This document shows, piece by piece, positions 19,801 through 27,241 of a DNA stretch of 64,000 bases. The stretch comes from Flammeovirga aprica JL-4 (GTDB lineage: Bacteria > Bacteroidota > Bacteroidia > Cytophagales > Flammeovirgaceae): NCBI RefSeq assembly GCF_012844305.1, contig NZ_JABANE010000001.1, positions 109,372 to 173,371 of the forward strand, written 5' to 3'. Numbering within the stretch: position 1 is the first letter of the stretch; each line of letters opens with the position of its first letter. A program made the translations under genes and the position numbers. The notes beneath the pieces were generated by a model, which was given only the letters and a program-made list of their open reading frames with translations, made no database searches and was not told where the DNA came from.

Positions 19801-19958
19801 TTGAAGCAAGAAACCTTTGGCTTATTTACAGTGAAATACCTCATATCGATCCAGAAACAAGTTTGTTCCAAGCGGCAAGTGATGCTTCAGGATCCGTGGA
19901 AATGGGTAGTTTACCTTCTACAAGAAGTTTTGGTGGAAATCTTAAACTAGTATTCTAG
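16830..19958 (+). CDS. SusC/RagA family TonB-dependent outer membrane transporter
   Basis: The 1042-residue protein imports ligands across the outer membrane using TonB energy. It has a signal peptide (to ~residue 22, SLAQ) and an N-terminal carboxypeptidase-D-like repeat (VTGTITSEGSPLPGVTVVVKG). The TonB box region is LDEVVVTANAIER, and the plug contains the SusC signature around VVDGVPISN and LKGASAAALYGSRAANGAI. A large barrel ends in a terminal aromatic-hydrophobic strand (LKLVF). No extra STN/anti-sigma signalling domain precedes it. It is 4 bp upstream of the SusD-like gene. The ligand is uncertain; a peptide or protein fragment is plausible given the protease in the same operon. Confidence 0.95.
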   Translation: MRLKTILCWLLSVLSISISLAQERVVTGTITSEGSPLPGVTVVVKGTRRGAVSDVDGKYKIALQQNDKVLVYNFIGLKSQEVEVGNQSKIDVSMEADTEQLDEVVVTANAIEREKRTLGYSVTSVKGEEVERVKSTNFLNSLSGKVPGVQISQASSNPGGSTRIVIRGTNSLSGNNQPLMVVDGVPISNQNIATGSGIQGAFDAGNGAGEINPADIASVTVLKGASAAALYGSRAANGAIIITTKRGKSSTGPTVSIGTSFRAEMPNRLPSFQNEYAQGSYGKYDKRSENGWGPKIEGQIVPSYNYDADTAGLPESQWPLESLTAYPSNVEDFYQTGTLFINSIDVSSATEKGDYRLGFTSMNQKGIVPGAGLDRYTFAINAGQQLNKVIKSRVGINYVKSETRGSVSQGGNSPNVLTSIINGIPRTTSIDRLKLVDGKQDPIGVFSNSPYWVAEKNGNDVNLNRFFGFGMLEAQATDWLSFRARVGLDYRVDKRFRKSAKGTLGALNGSFTNDDITNTELTTSLMATVQKNFGEKFKLTAIVGHEYNSRMFERSTLEASELSVSGIYTPTNAKNTTSRTDFSEQRLLGMYGDVSLTYDNYLTLNVTMRNDWSSTLPKNNNSYFYPSASLSFVFSDAFKIHNDIFSFGKLRLSAAQVGNDTNPYQLDYYYNPLSEYFGQYGTTNNYPFNGQTAYSATNVIPPENLVPERQNSWEIGTELSFFNGRAGVDFTFYNIETSNQILAVPTPESTGYRRKRINAGTVTNQGIELLLSFIPVKTNSFEWNSQINFTRNENKVTELAEGLDKLQIASGFNGVSVQAVPGESLQLQGVGFKRAETGEILVDPKTGLRMQGDEQTFGEIQPEFLLGFQNSFTYKGVTLNFLIDWNQGGKMISRTVGDLRFDGLAAETAVNREQVFIDKNAYIENGDGSVKQNDIAVTHQDYWQAYSTSGIAEGSVFSKTYIKLREVSLSYALPKALLKKTGFIKSVAVGFEARNLWLIYSEIPHIDPETSLFQAASDASGSVEMGSLPSTRSFGGNLKLVF

Positions 19959-19962
19959 AACA

Positions 19963-21456
19963 ATGAAGATGAATAATAAATACAGCAACCTATTAACAAG
20001 AGTATGTGTGTTCGTTGCCCTTACATTCAGTTACTCTTGTGATAGTATTTTAGATGTAAATACAGACCCTTTTGCTGCAGGCGATGAACAGATAGCCGAA
20101 CAGCCGGGATTACTCATGACGACAATCATGACAAATATTAGTTCTGATAAGGTAATGGAAACGAATTTGTTTAACCGCTGGGCGCAGCATTATGTGGGGG
20201 CTGGAGCAAATGTATTCTCCTCAGCAGACAATTTCTCTATCCCTTCCTTCCCTCAAACCAATACTTGGGCAACTTATTATGCCAACTGCTTGAAAAATGC
20301 AAGTAGAGGTGAACTTTTGGCCAATGAGATAGGAGAAGTAAATACTGCTTCACAATTCAAGATCATGCAGGCTTTTGCTTTTTATCACCTGACATTAATG
20401 TTTGAAGATGTTCCATTTACCGAAGCATTAAACACAGATATTCTTTTTCCAAATGGAAATTTTCAGGAAGAAATCTTAAAAGGTATTGTGGACATGCTAG
20501 ATGAAGCAGTTGATAATTTTGATATGAGTGACCCTGCAAAGATTGGTGGTGAAGATCTACTTTTCAAGGGCGACTTAAACCGATGGATTAAATTTGCGAA
20601 CTCTATTAAAATAAAAACTTTAATGCTGATTGCAGCAAAGGATGAAGCTTATGCGAAACCCAAATTGGAATCAGCATTCAGACAAGAACACGTGGAAGAT
20701 TTAGGTGATGAAGTAGTTATGAATTACTATGAAGACCTGAATAATGCCAACCAATTTTATAAACTACACTTTCAGTTTGCTGGAGGGCAGAGTTTATTCT
20801 TCTTTGCAAGTACCCCATTTATTGATTTATTGAGAGGAACTAATGATCCACGATTGGATATTTTTTATGATCGTCCGGATGGTGTGGTAGACGCTGTACC
20901 ACACACTGGTGTAGCTCCAGGATCAAGTTCAGCTTTCACTTCAAATTCTGTATTAAGTTTAAACTTTATCACTGCTACTTCTCCTGATTATTGGGTAACT
21001 GCTGCTGAGTTAAAGTTTATGAGAGCAGAAGCAATTCTTAAGGGGTGGATTCCGGGTACTACTTCAGATGCCAATGATTATTATAGAGAAGGTATTGTAT
21101 TGAATATAATCCATTTGAATTCACTGACGGCAGTTCAAGATAATGGAAGTGGTGTCACTCAATTCGAATACGATAACTATAATGGAGCCTTGCCTGACTT
21201 ACAAACATTAGCTCCTAGCAATGCACTTCAAGCTGTATATCACCAAGGTTATATTGAAACATTTCAAAGAGGAATGGACGCATGGACTTATGTAAGAAGA
21301 ACTGATTACCCGAGTGACCGCCCATTGCCTATTGATGCTGTATTGAGTGAACACATTGCTCGATTGCCTTACTCTCCTAATGAGATAAGTGCTAACCCGA
21401 ACATTCCAGAACAAAAACCTTTGGATTTCCCAATGTGGTTTATGCCTTCAAATTAA
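19963..21456 (+). CDS. SusD/RagB-like nutrient-binding lipoprotein
   Basis: This 497-residue surface lipoprotein has a lipobox (YSC, Cys26). It matches the SusD-like_2 branch, with the early DSILDVNTDPFAA segment and the typical TPR-like helical pattern (FNRWAQHYVGAG; RAEAILKGW). SusD proteins cap the SusC barrel and capture the ligand. It is 4 bp after susC and 13 bp before the next lipoprotein gene, so all are co-transcribed. The ligand cannot be read from sequence. Confidence 0.93.
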   Translation: MKMNNKYSNLLTRVCVFVALTFSYSCDSILDVNTDPFAAGDEQIAEQPGLLMTTIMTNISSDKVMETNLFNRWAQHYVGAGANVFSSADNFSIPSFPQTNTWATYYANCLKNASRGELLANEIGEVNTASQFKIMQAFAFYHLTLMFEDVPFTEALNTDILFPNGNFQEEILKGIVDMLDEAVDNFDMSDPAKIGGEDLLFKGDLNRWIKFANSIKIKTLMLIAAKDEAYAKPKLESAFRQEHVEDLGDEVVMNYYEDLNNANQFYKLHFQFAGGQSLFFFASTPFIDLLRGTNDPRLDIFYDRPDGVVDAVPHTGVAPGSSSAFTSNSVLSLNFITATSPDYWVTAAELKFMRAEAILKGWIPGTTSDANDYYREGIVLNIIHLNSLTAVQDNGSGVTQFEYDNYNGALPDLQTLAPSNALQAVYHQGYIETFQRGMDAWTYVRRTDYPSDRPLPIDAVLSEHIARLPYSPNEISANPNIPEQKPLDFPMWFMPSN

Positions 21457-21469
21457 ACCTAAGAAACAG

Positions 21470-22390
21470 ATGAAAAATAAATTAATACTAATAGGGCTTT
21501 TATGCATGGGAGTTTTCTTCCAAAGCTGTGAGCTTTATGATACCTATAAAGAGGAAGTTCAAGCTGAGTTTATCGGGGAGACAGTGGCTTTTTCAGTAGC
21601 AACGCCTATTGGAGAAGTAGACTCCATCAAGGAAAATTCAGTGCCGCTTAGCTTGGAAGTAAGAATGCCTATGGCAATTAATACAGACCGAGGAATTGAG
21701 GTGACGTACTCCTTCGGAGGAGCTGCATCTTTTGGAACAGACTTTACAGCTAAAGCCATTGAAAGAAATAATCCAGACTTTCAAGATGTAACAGAAAAGT
21801 TTGCTACAGCTGAAGGTGGAAAGTTTATCATTAAAAATAGGATTAAATCAGAAGATGCTACAGGTGAAGAAAACTTTACAAACACAAGGAATACTGCAGA
21901 TATAGAAGTCTCTCCATTGGTAGTTTATGGAGTGGATAAAGAAGGAGGGAAGACTTTAGATATTATTCTAGAATCTGCTGTGAATTTAGATAATGGACAG
22001 GAGATAACAGTAGGTCAAGGAGGTATTCGTAAAGTATATAATATTGTCATTGAGGATATTCATTGCCCTACAAGTTTAGATGGTACTTATGCCGCTGAGA
22101 TGACCACTGAAGAAGGAACAAAAACAGTAGATGATGTTACGCTTACTACGGTTGGTCCATTAGCGAATCCAGATAATATTTGGGGACTTTATAACATTTC
22201 AAATATTGCAGGTGATTTCCAAGACATTCCTTTCCAAATCATAGATCAATGTGGTGAGTTTTTAGGCCCATCAGATAATTATGTGTCTCTTCAAGGTGAA
22301 ACTTTATCGAATGGGAAAATTTCCTTGGAAGTTTTATTTACAGATGGGACGACGACAAAACAATGGGTACTTCTTCTCACTAAAAAGTAA
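21470..22390 (+). CDS. Calx-beta-like surface lipoprotein of the SusCD operon
   Basis: The 306-residue product starts at ATG 21470, giving a clean lipoprotein signal (FFQSC, Cys20). A longer frame back to 21389 would overlap susD and hide the signal, so it is rejected. The middle region resembles a Calx-beta/DUF-type beta sandwich (VTYSFGGAASFGTDF near residues 65-85), and a C-terminal beta-rich part follows. Proteins in this position next to SusD often act as extra surface binding lipoproteins. No enzyme motif was seen, and the function is unknown. Confidence 0.75.
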   Translation: MKNKLILIGLLCMGVFFQSCELYDTYKEEVQAEFIGETVAFSVATPIGEVDSIKENSVPLSLEVRMPMAINTDRGIEVTYSFGGAASFGTDFTAKAIERNNPDFQDVTEKFATAEGGKFIIKNRIKSEDATGEENFTNTRNTADIEVSPLVVYGVDKEGGKTLDIILESAVNLDNGQEITVGQGGIRKVYNIVIEDIHCPTSLDGTYAAEMTTEEGTKTVDDVTLTTVGPLANPDNIWGLYNISNIAGDFQDIPFQIIDQCGEFLGPSDNYVSLQGETLSNGKISLEVLFTDGTTTKQWVLLLTKK

Positions 22391-22396
22391 AAGACC

Positions 22397-25300
22397 ATGA
22401 AAAAAGATTATATATATAAAATACTCCTATTCATGGGAAGTCTCATGTTGGGAAGTGAAGTAGTGGCACAGCAACAGCAATTGGCCACTTCTCCATCGCA
22501 AAGGTGGATTACTCCATCTATTCAATCTGCTCCCGCAAAGCTTTTTGTAAGGTTCAAAGACCCTAAAGATGTAGCATTTGCTTATATGGATGCAGGGCAG
22601 CAACAGTTTGTGGATAGTGAGAAAAGAAGAATTTACAATCTGTTGACTGATGCGAGGATCAAAAGAGTAATGGAACCCATGTCTGTATTGAAGAATAGTG
22701 TTTCAGACGTTCTTCAGATCACTCTTTACGAGCAATCTGATATGGATAATTTCCGCAGGGAATTAAATAATGATCCTAATGTGATGTACGTGGAGAGTGT
22801 TCCCTTGCCGATTATTTTTAATGATCCCAATGATCCATTAGCAAAAGATCAATATCACTTGGACTTGGTAGGAGCAATGGAAGCGTGGGGAAAAGGAAAA
22901 ACGATAGAAGGGCAGAGAGATGTTGTATTAGCAATTGTAGATGATGGTGTTTTGATTACACATGAAGACTTAGTTGCAAATATATATATCAACGAAGGTG
23001 AAATACCTAACAATGGAAGGGATGATGACAAAAATGGTTATATAGATGATTACCAAGGTTGGGATGCATCAGGAGATACTTACGAAAATGGAGACCCTGA
23101 TCCTAATCCACCGAGATCTGAAGCAAGTCGATTTAATTTTTCTCACGGCACACACTGTGCAGGTATTGCAGGAGCTGTAACGAATAATAGTACAGGAGGG
23201 GCATCCGTTACCAACAATGGAGTAAAGATTCTAGCAGTAAAAGCAACCTCTGATGATACACCTGATGCAAGAGCAATTACACATTCGACAGAAGCATTAA
23301 TGTATGCCATTGAGATGGAAGCGGATATTGTGAGTATGTCTTATGGTGGCTACGGTTATTCGGCAACAATTGCAAGGATGATTAAAGAAGCTACAGAAGA
23401 AAAAGGAATGCTGTTTGTAGCGGCGGCAGGAAATGATAACGTGAATTTGCCAAGTTATCCTGCAGGCTATGATAATGTGATTGCGGTAGCAAATACGACT
23501 AGTAATGATGTAAAATCACCTTCGTCTCAATATGGTGCATGGATAGACATTTCAGCACCCGGAACTGATATTATCAGTACCGTAGCGGCAGATAATGGGA
23601 ACCCTTTAGGAGATTATGCACCTTATACCGGTACTTCCATGTCATGTCCGATGGTAGCAGGAGCTGCCGCTTTTCTTAAGACACAGAATATCAATCTAAC
23701 ACCAGATCAGCTATCAGCAGTATTAATGGGAACTTCTACGGATATTAACCCTAGAAACCCTAATTATCAGAATGCTTTGGGTGCAGGAAGAATTAATATG
23801 AGTGCGGCCATGGATGCTTTGCAATCCAATAGACCTTTAGCGGCTTTCAACATTCTTTCTGATAATGGCATCATCAACCAAGCCTTAGAATTCGAAAACC
23901 TTTCTTTTGGCTCAAACTTGACTTATTTCTGGACTTTTGGAGATGAAACTACATCTACAGAAATGAACCCTTCTCATACTTATACCTCACTGACTGATTT
24001 AGGTTCGTATGTGATAACACTTACTGTGAAAGATGATCAAGGGAGAGAAAATACATTTAGAAGAGCAATCAGAATGACAGAAGGACCTCCAAAAGGACCT
24101 GAAGAAACAGTACCTTTCTCCAATGACTTCCAATTGGATACTGGCGGTTTTGTGACAGAGACCGTTTATTTTGACGGTGGAGATGGAGATGATATTTGGG
24201 AATGGGGAAGAGCAAGAGGTGATGATATCAATAGCGGAGACTCGTTAACTTGGGCTACTACTCTAGCCGGTGGAGTTCCATTAAGATCATTTGAAGCCTA
24301 TTTATATACACCAACTTTTGACCTTACTGAAGCTGGCCACGAATATAAAATCAACTTCCTGAAAAGCATGCATATTACCTACTGTAATGCTCCTGCAGCT
24401 GCGAAAATGGAATACACTACTGATAATGGTGGTACGTGGAAATTATTAGGAGATGCTTTTGATGGATTAGGGACTGGGTGGTACAATAAGACGCCAGATG
24501 ACGCTTGTGCAATTCATCCTATTATTTTCCAAGATCAAGTAGGTTGGTTAGGGAATTATGATAGGGATTCTACATCTTATAATGTATCGTTTTTAACGGG
24601 TGAAAAAGTAAGATTCAGGTTTGTCTACAGAATGGAGTCTGCTTTCTTGATTGAAGATACGGATGACGGATTCATGATCAACAACTTCAATTTAACGAAA
24701 AAGGATCCATCTGGTGAATTTACAAAACCTGCTGATGTAGCTTATGTAAACAGACCAATCGATTTTATCTATAACTCTGGCGGTGCAACTACCTATGCTT
24801 GGGATTTTGGTGATGGAGGAACTTCAACAGAAAAAGACCCTACATACACTTACACTACTGCGGGAACATATATTGTGAAGCTGGAAGTAGATAATAATCC
24901 TGCATCTGCTTACCAAGATACCATAGGTATTTTAGGGATAAAAGAAGCTCCTTTCTTGGCTTCAGATGGAGGAGATTTAGAGTCTGATGAATTATTATTC
25001 TACTCATTGAACCTTGCAGGAACAGATTTATTGCTGGATAGTTCAGCCATAACAGGGAAATCAGGAACAACAAGTGGTTCTAATGCTTATGTTCTTGGTC
25101 CAGATACGGCAGGGTATCAAGTTCCGACAGGTTTCTATTTGTATACTTCTGTATTTGATTTACCTGGTGATCAAGAAAATTTTGATTCCACTCAGATGTT
25201 TACGTTCCAATTGAAAATGGACGTAGCCGATAAAATTGATGGTATGCGAGTAGAATTTACAGATGATTATGGTGCATCATGGCGTCCATTAGGTTTCTAT

Positions 25301-26068
25301 AAAGACTCGGATTGGACCAATGAATTATCAAGTGAAGATCACTGGGGAGGAGAAGGGATTCCGCTAATGACAGGTTCGACAAATGATCAATGGGTGACGA
25401 AATACATTCCATTGGCAGGGTTTGAAGGTGAAAAAGTAGCAATGCGTTTATTCTTTGTAGGTGCCACACTAGATTCTAGCGGAGGTATTGGCCTAGCGAT
25501 GGATGATTTCCAAGTATTGGATTACACTCCCACTGTAGGTACTTTAAATTACGCTGTAGATAAAACAGTGGTTGGGTTAAATGAAAAAGTGACGTTTACA
25601 AATGCTTCAAATACAAGTGGTGCATTGATCGGATGGGCTTTTCAGGATGATCCAAGTGAAGATTTTATCATACGCTATGGTGAAGGTCCTCATGAGATAG
25701 AATATACAACAGAAGGAAGGAAAAGTATGTCAATGTTTGTAGTAGGTACCAATGAACAGAGAGATTTTTCAAACGTGGTAAATGTGACCACTTCTGCAAC
25801 TGCAAATGTGACAAGTCTTGAAGGAGATCTTGCAGAAAAGGCACCAATTATATATCCCAACCCTGGTGTTGGAAAGGATTTATACATTATGTCAAAATTG
25901 AAGATCAATAATGTGAATTTATTTAAGACTTCAGGTGAAAAGGTAGATGTGCCTGTAACATTGTTAAGTGGTAAATTGGATATATCATTGCTCAGTGAAG
26001 GTATTTATATCCTTAAAATAGAACGAGAAGACGGAGAAATATTCCATAAGAAATTCATTAAGAAATAG
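22397..26068 (+). CDS. Secreted S8 subtilisin-like protease with PKD domains and T9SS sorting tail
   Basis: The 1223-residue protein has a signal peptide (to ~residue 25), a propeptide and an S8 catalytic domain. The triad is visible as Asp182 (IVDDG), His250 (SHGTHCAG) and Ser414 (GTSMSCP). PKD domains lie at about 480-560 and 775-850 (WTFGDETTS; WDFGDGGTS), with a further PKD-like stretch near 1060-1110. The last ~75 residues (IIYPNPGVG... to ...HKKFIKK) form a type A T9SS C-terminal sorting domain. It should therefore be secreted or surface-anchored and digest extracellular protein. It is the last gene of the SusCD operon, 6 bp after the lipoprotein gene. Confidence 0.93.
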   Translation: MKKDYIYKILLFMGSLMLGSEVVAQQQQLATSPSQRWITPSIQSAPAKLFVRFKDPKDVAFAYMDAGQQQFVDSEKRRIYNLLTDARIKRVMEPMSVLKNSVSDVLQITLYEQSDMDNFRRELNNDPNVMYVESVPLPIIFNDPNDPLAKDQYHLDLVGAMEAWGKGKTIEGQRDVVLAIVDDGVLITHEDLVANIYINEGEIPNNGRDDDKNGYIDDYQGWDASGDTYENGDPDPNPPRSEASRFNFSHGTHCAGIAGAVTNNSTGGASVTNNGVKILAVKATSDDTPDARAITHSTEALMYAIEMEADIVSMSYGGYGYSATIARMIKEATEEKGMLFVAAAGNDNVNLPSYPAGYDNVIAVANTTSNDVKSPSSQYGAWIDISAPGTDIISTVAADNGNPLGDYAPYTGTSMSCPMVAGAAAFLKTQNINLTPDQLSAVLMGTSTDINPRNPNYQNALGAGRINMSAAMDALQSNRPLAAFNILSDNGIINQALEFENLSFGSNLTYFWTFGDETTSTEMNPSHTYTSLTDLGSYVITLTVKDDQGRENTFRRAIRMTEGPPKGPEETVPFSNDFQLDTGGFVTETVYFDGGDGDDIWEWGRARGDDINSGDSLTWATTLAGGVPLRSFEAYLYTPTFDLTEAGHEYKINFLKSMHITYCNAPAAAKMEYTTDNGGTWKLLGDAFDGLGTGWYNKTPDDACAIHPIIFQDQVGWLGNYDRDSTSYNVSFLTGEKVRFRFVYRMESAFLIEDTDDGFMINNFNLTKKDPSGEFTKPADVAYVNRPIDFIYNSGGATTYAWDFGDGGTSTEKDPTYTYTTAGTYIVKLEVDNNPASAYQDTIGILGIKEAPFLASDGGDLESDELLFYSLNLAGTDLLLDSSAITGKSGTTSGSNAYVLGPDTAGYQVPTGFYLYTSVFDLPGDQENFDSTQMFTFQLKMDVADKIDGMRVEFTDDYGASWRPLGFYKDSDWTNELSSEDHWGGEGIPLMTGSTNDQWVTKYIPLAGFEGEKVAMRLFFVGATLDSSGGIGLAMDDFQVLDYTPTVGTLNYAVDKTVVGLNEKVTFTNASNTSGALIGWAFQDDPSEDFIIRYGEGPHEIEYTTEGRKSMSMFVVGTNEQRDFSNVVNVTTSATANVTSLEGDLAEKAPIIYPNPGVGKDLYIMSKLKINNVNLFKTSGEKVDVPVTLLSGKLDISLLSEGIYILKIEREDGEIFHKKFIKK

Positions 26069-26077
26069 AAGTTCAGG

Positions 26078-26106
26078 AGAGCATGTTGAAAAGCATGCTC
26101 TTTTTT
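26078..26106 (+). terminator. Terminator of the SusCD-protease operon
   Basis: An 8-bp stem with arms 26078-26085 and 26094-26101 and an 8-nt loop is followed by a T run, 10 bp after the protease stop codon. Confidence 0.85.
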
Positions 26107-26111
26107 ATTGA

Positions 26112-26927
26112 TTATCCATTTCTAAACTGAGAAGGAGTTTGTTCAGTATTTCTTTTAAAATATTTATTGAAGTGAGATGTGTCTTTGAAATCTAATTTAT
26201 AAGCTACTTCACTGATAGGGAGATTTGTATATAGCAAAAGTCGCTTTGCTTCTTTGATAATAAATTCGCCTATTACCTTTGAAGCGGCAATTCCTGTAGC
26301 CTGTCTGCAGATTGTGTTTAAGTTTTGTGGAGTAGTATTTAGTTTTTCAGCATAGAAGTGAACACTGTTGTGAATAACTTCATCATTTTCTAATAAACTT
26401 TTGAAATCCACAAAAATTGAAGGAAGGTTGGTCTTAATAGTGCTTTCAATTGGTGAAATTGTTGTTAAAGTTTTAGCAAATAATGCTTTTAGCAAACCTT
26501 CAACAATAGTTTGTTGATAACTTGTTGATTTTTTCACTTCCTCTACCAACAATTCAAAAATAGTGTTGATTTTCTCAAACTCTTTCACATCCACACAAAC
26601 TTGATTACTTAATTGTGCAATCAGTTTCTCAAGTTCTTTATCCATAGAATTTTCAAGGAAATCTTTTTTCAGAATGATTACATATCCTTTGGGAGGTGTA
26701 GTAATATCCCAACAATGTAATTGATCTTTCCTCATAAAGAACATCGTTGGAGGTTGGATTATGAAAGTATCATTGTCAATAATGTGTGTGCCCGAACCTT
26801 GATACAAATAGATAATCTCAAAATATTTATGATGCTTATGCGGTTTGGTTTTGCGGATACTTTCCTTGAAAGGTTCAATTTTAATATTGCCTTTACTCTG
26901 TAATTTGTCTTTTATTTCTATGTCCAT
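26112..26927 (-). CDS. AraC family transcriptional regulator
   Basis: The 271-residue protein has an N-terminal cupin-like sensing region (KPHKHHKYFEIIYLYQG near residues 30-46). A C-terminal pair of helix-turn-helix motifs follows; the second contains the AraC signature ISEVAYKLDFKDTSHFNKYFKR (about 238-259). Members bind DNA as activators in response to a small ligand. It is convergent with the SusCD-protease operon, separated only by that operon's terminator, so it may control the locus, though this is inference. No Shine-Dalgarno site is visible. Confidence 0.9.
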   Translation of the reverse strand: MDIEIKDKLQSKGNIKIEPFKESIRKTKPHKHHKYFEIIYLYQGSGTHIIDNDTFIIQPPTMFFMRKDQLHCWDITTPPKGYVIILKKDFLENSMDKELEKLIAQLSNQVCVDVKEFEKINTIFELLVEEVKKSTSYQQTIVEGLLKALFAKTLTTISPIESTIKTNLPSIFVDFKSLLENDEVIHNSVHFYAEKLNTTPQNLNTICRQATGIAASKVIGEFIIKEAKRLLLYTNLPISEVAYKLDFKDTSHFNKYFKRNTEQTPSQFRNG

Positions 26928-27180
26928 TTCAAAACTAGGTCAATGTACTGTTGAAAAGAGCTTTGATTCAACAATAATATTTAAACACTATTTGATACTG
27001 ATTGAGTTATGCGGTATTCAGTGTAATAAGTAATCGGCTAAAATTAACAAATAAATATTTGTGGGTTGGATTTTTAATCGGTCAACGTAACAATACTCTG
27101 TAAAAAGTGATATTATTTAAAGTTTTTTATAGAGTACAGCTTAAACGACTAATAATATACTTTGTCAAGTGACTTTGTAT
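26928..27180. other. Non-coding AT-rich gap upstream of the AraC gene
   Basis: This stretch must hold the promoter of the AraC-type regulator. I see no gene and no clear promoter match. A TAnnTTTG match on the minus strand at 26930-26937 is too close to the start codon to be used. Confidence 0.4.
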
Positions 27181-27221
27181 AAAAAAAGGCGAGAACAAAC
27201 ACTTGGTCTATTCTCGCCTTT
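27181..27221 (-). terminator. Terminator of the PBP1A gene
   Basis: An 11-bp perfect stem (27185-27195 with 27211-27221) is followed on the minus strand by a seven-T run, 20 bp after the stop codon. Confidence 0.88.
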
Positions 27222-27241
27222 CTGTTAATTGAAACTACTGT

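Noticed and set aside
21389..21469. Upstream extension of the Calx-beta-like lipoprotein
   Set aside because: It overlaps the end of susD in another frame and hides a clear lipoprotein signal at 21470.
26930..26937. TAGTTTTG on the minus strand as AraC gene promoter
   Set aside because: It matches TAnnTTTG but ends 3 bp before the start codon, so transcription would begin inside the gene.
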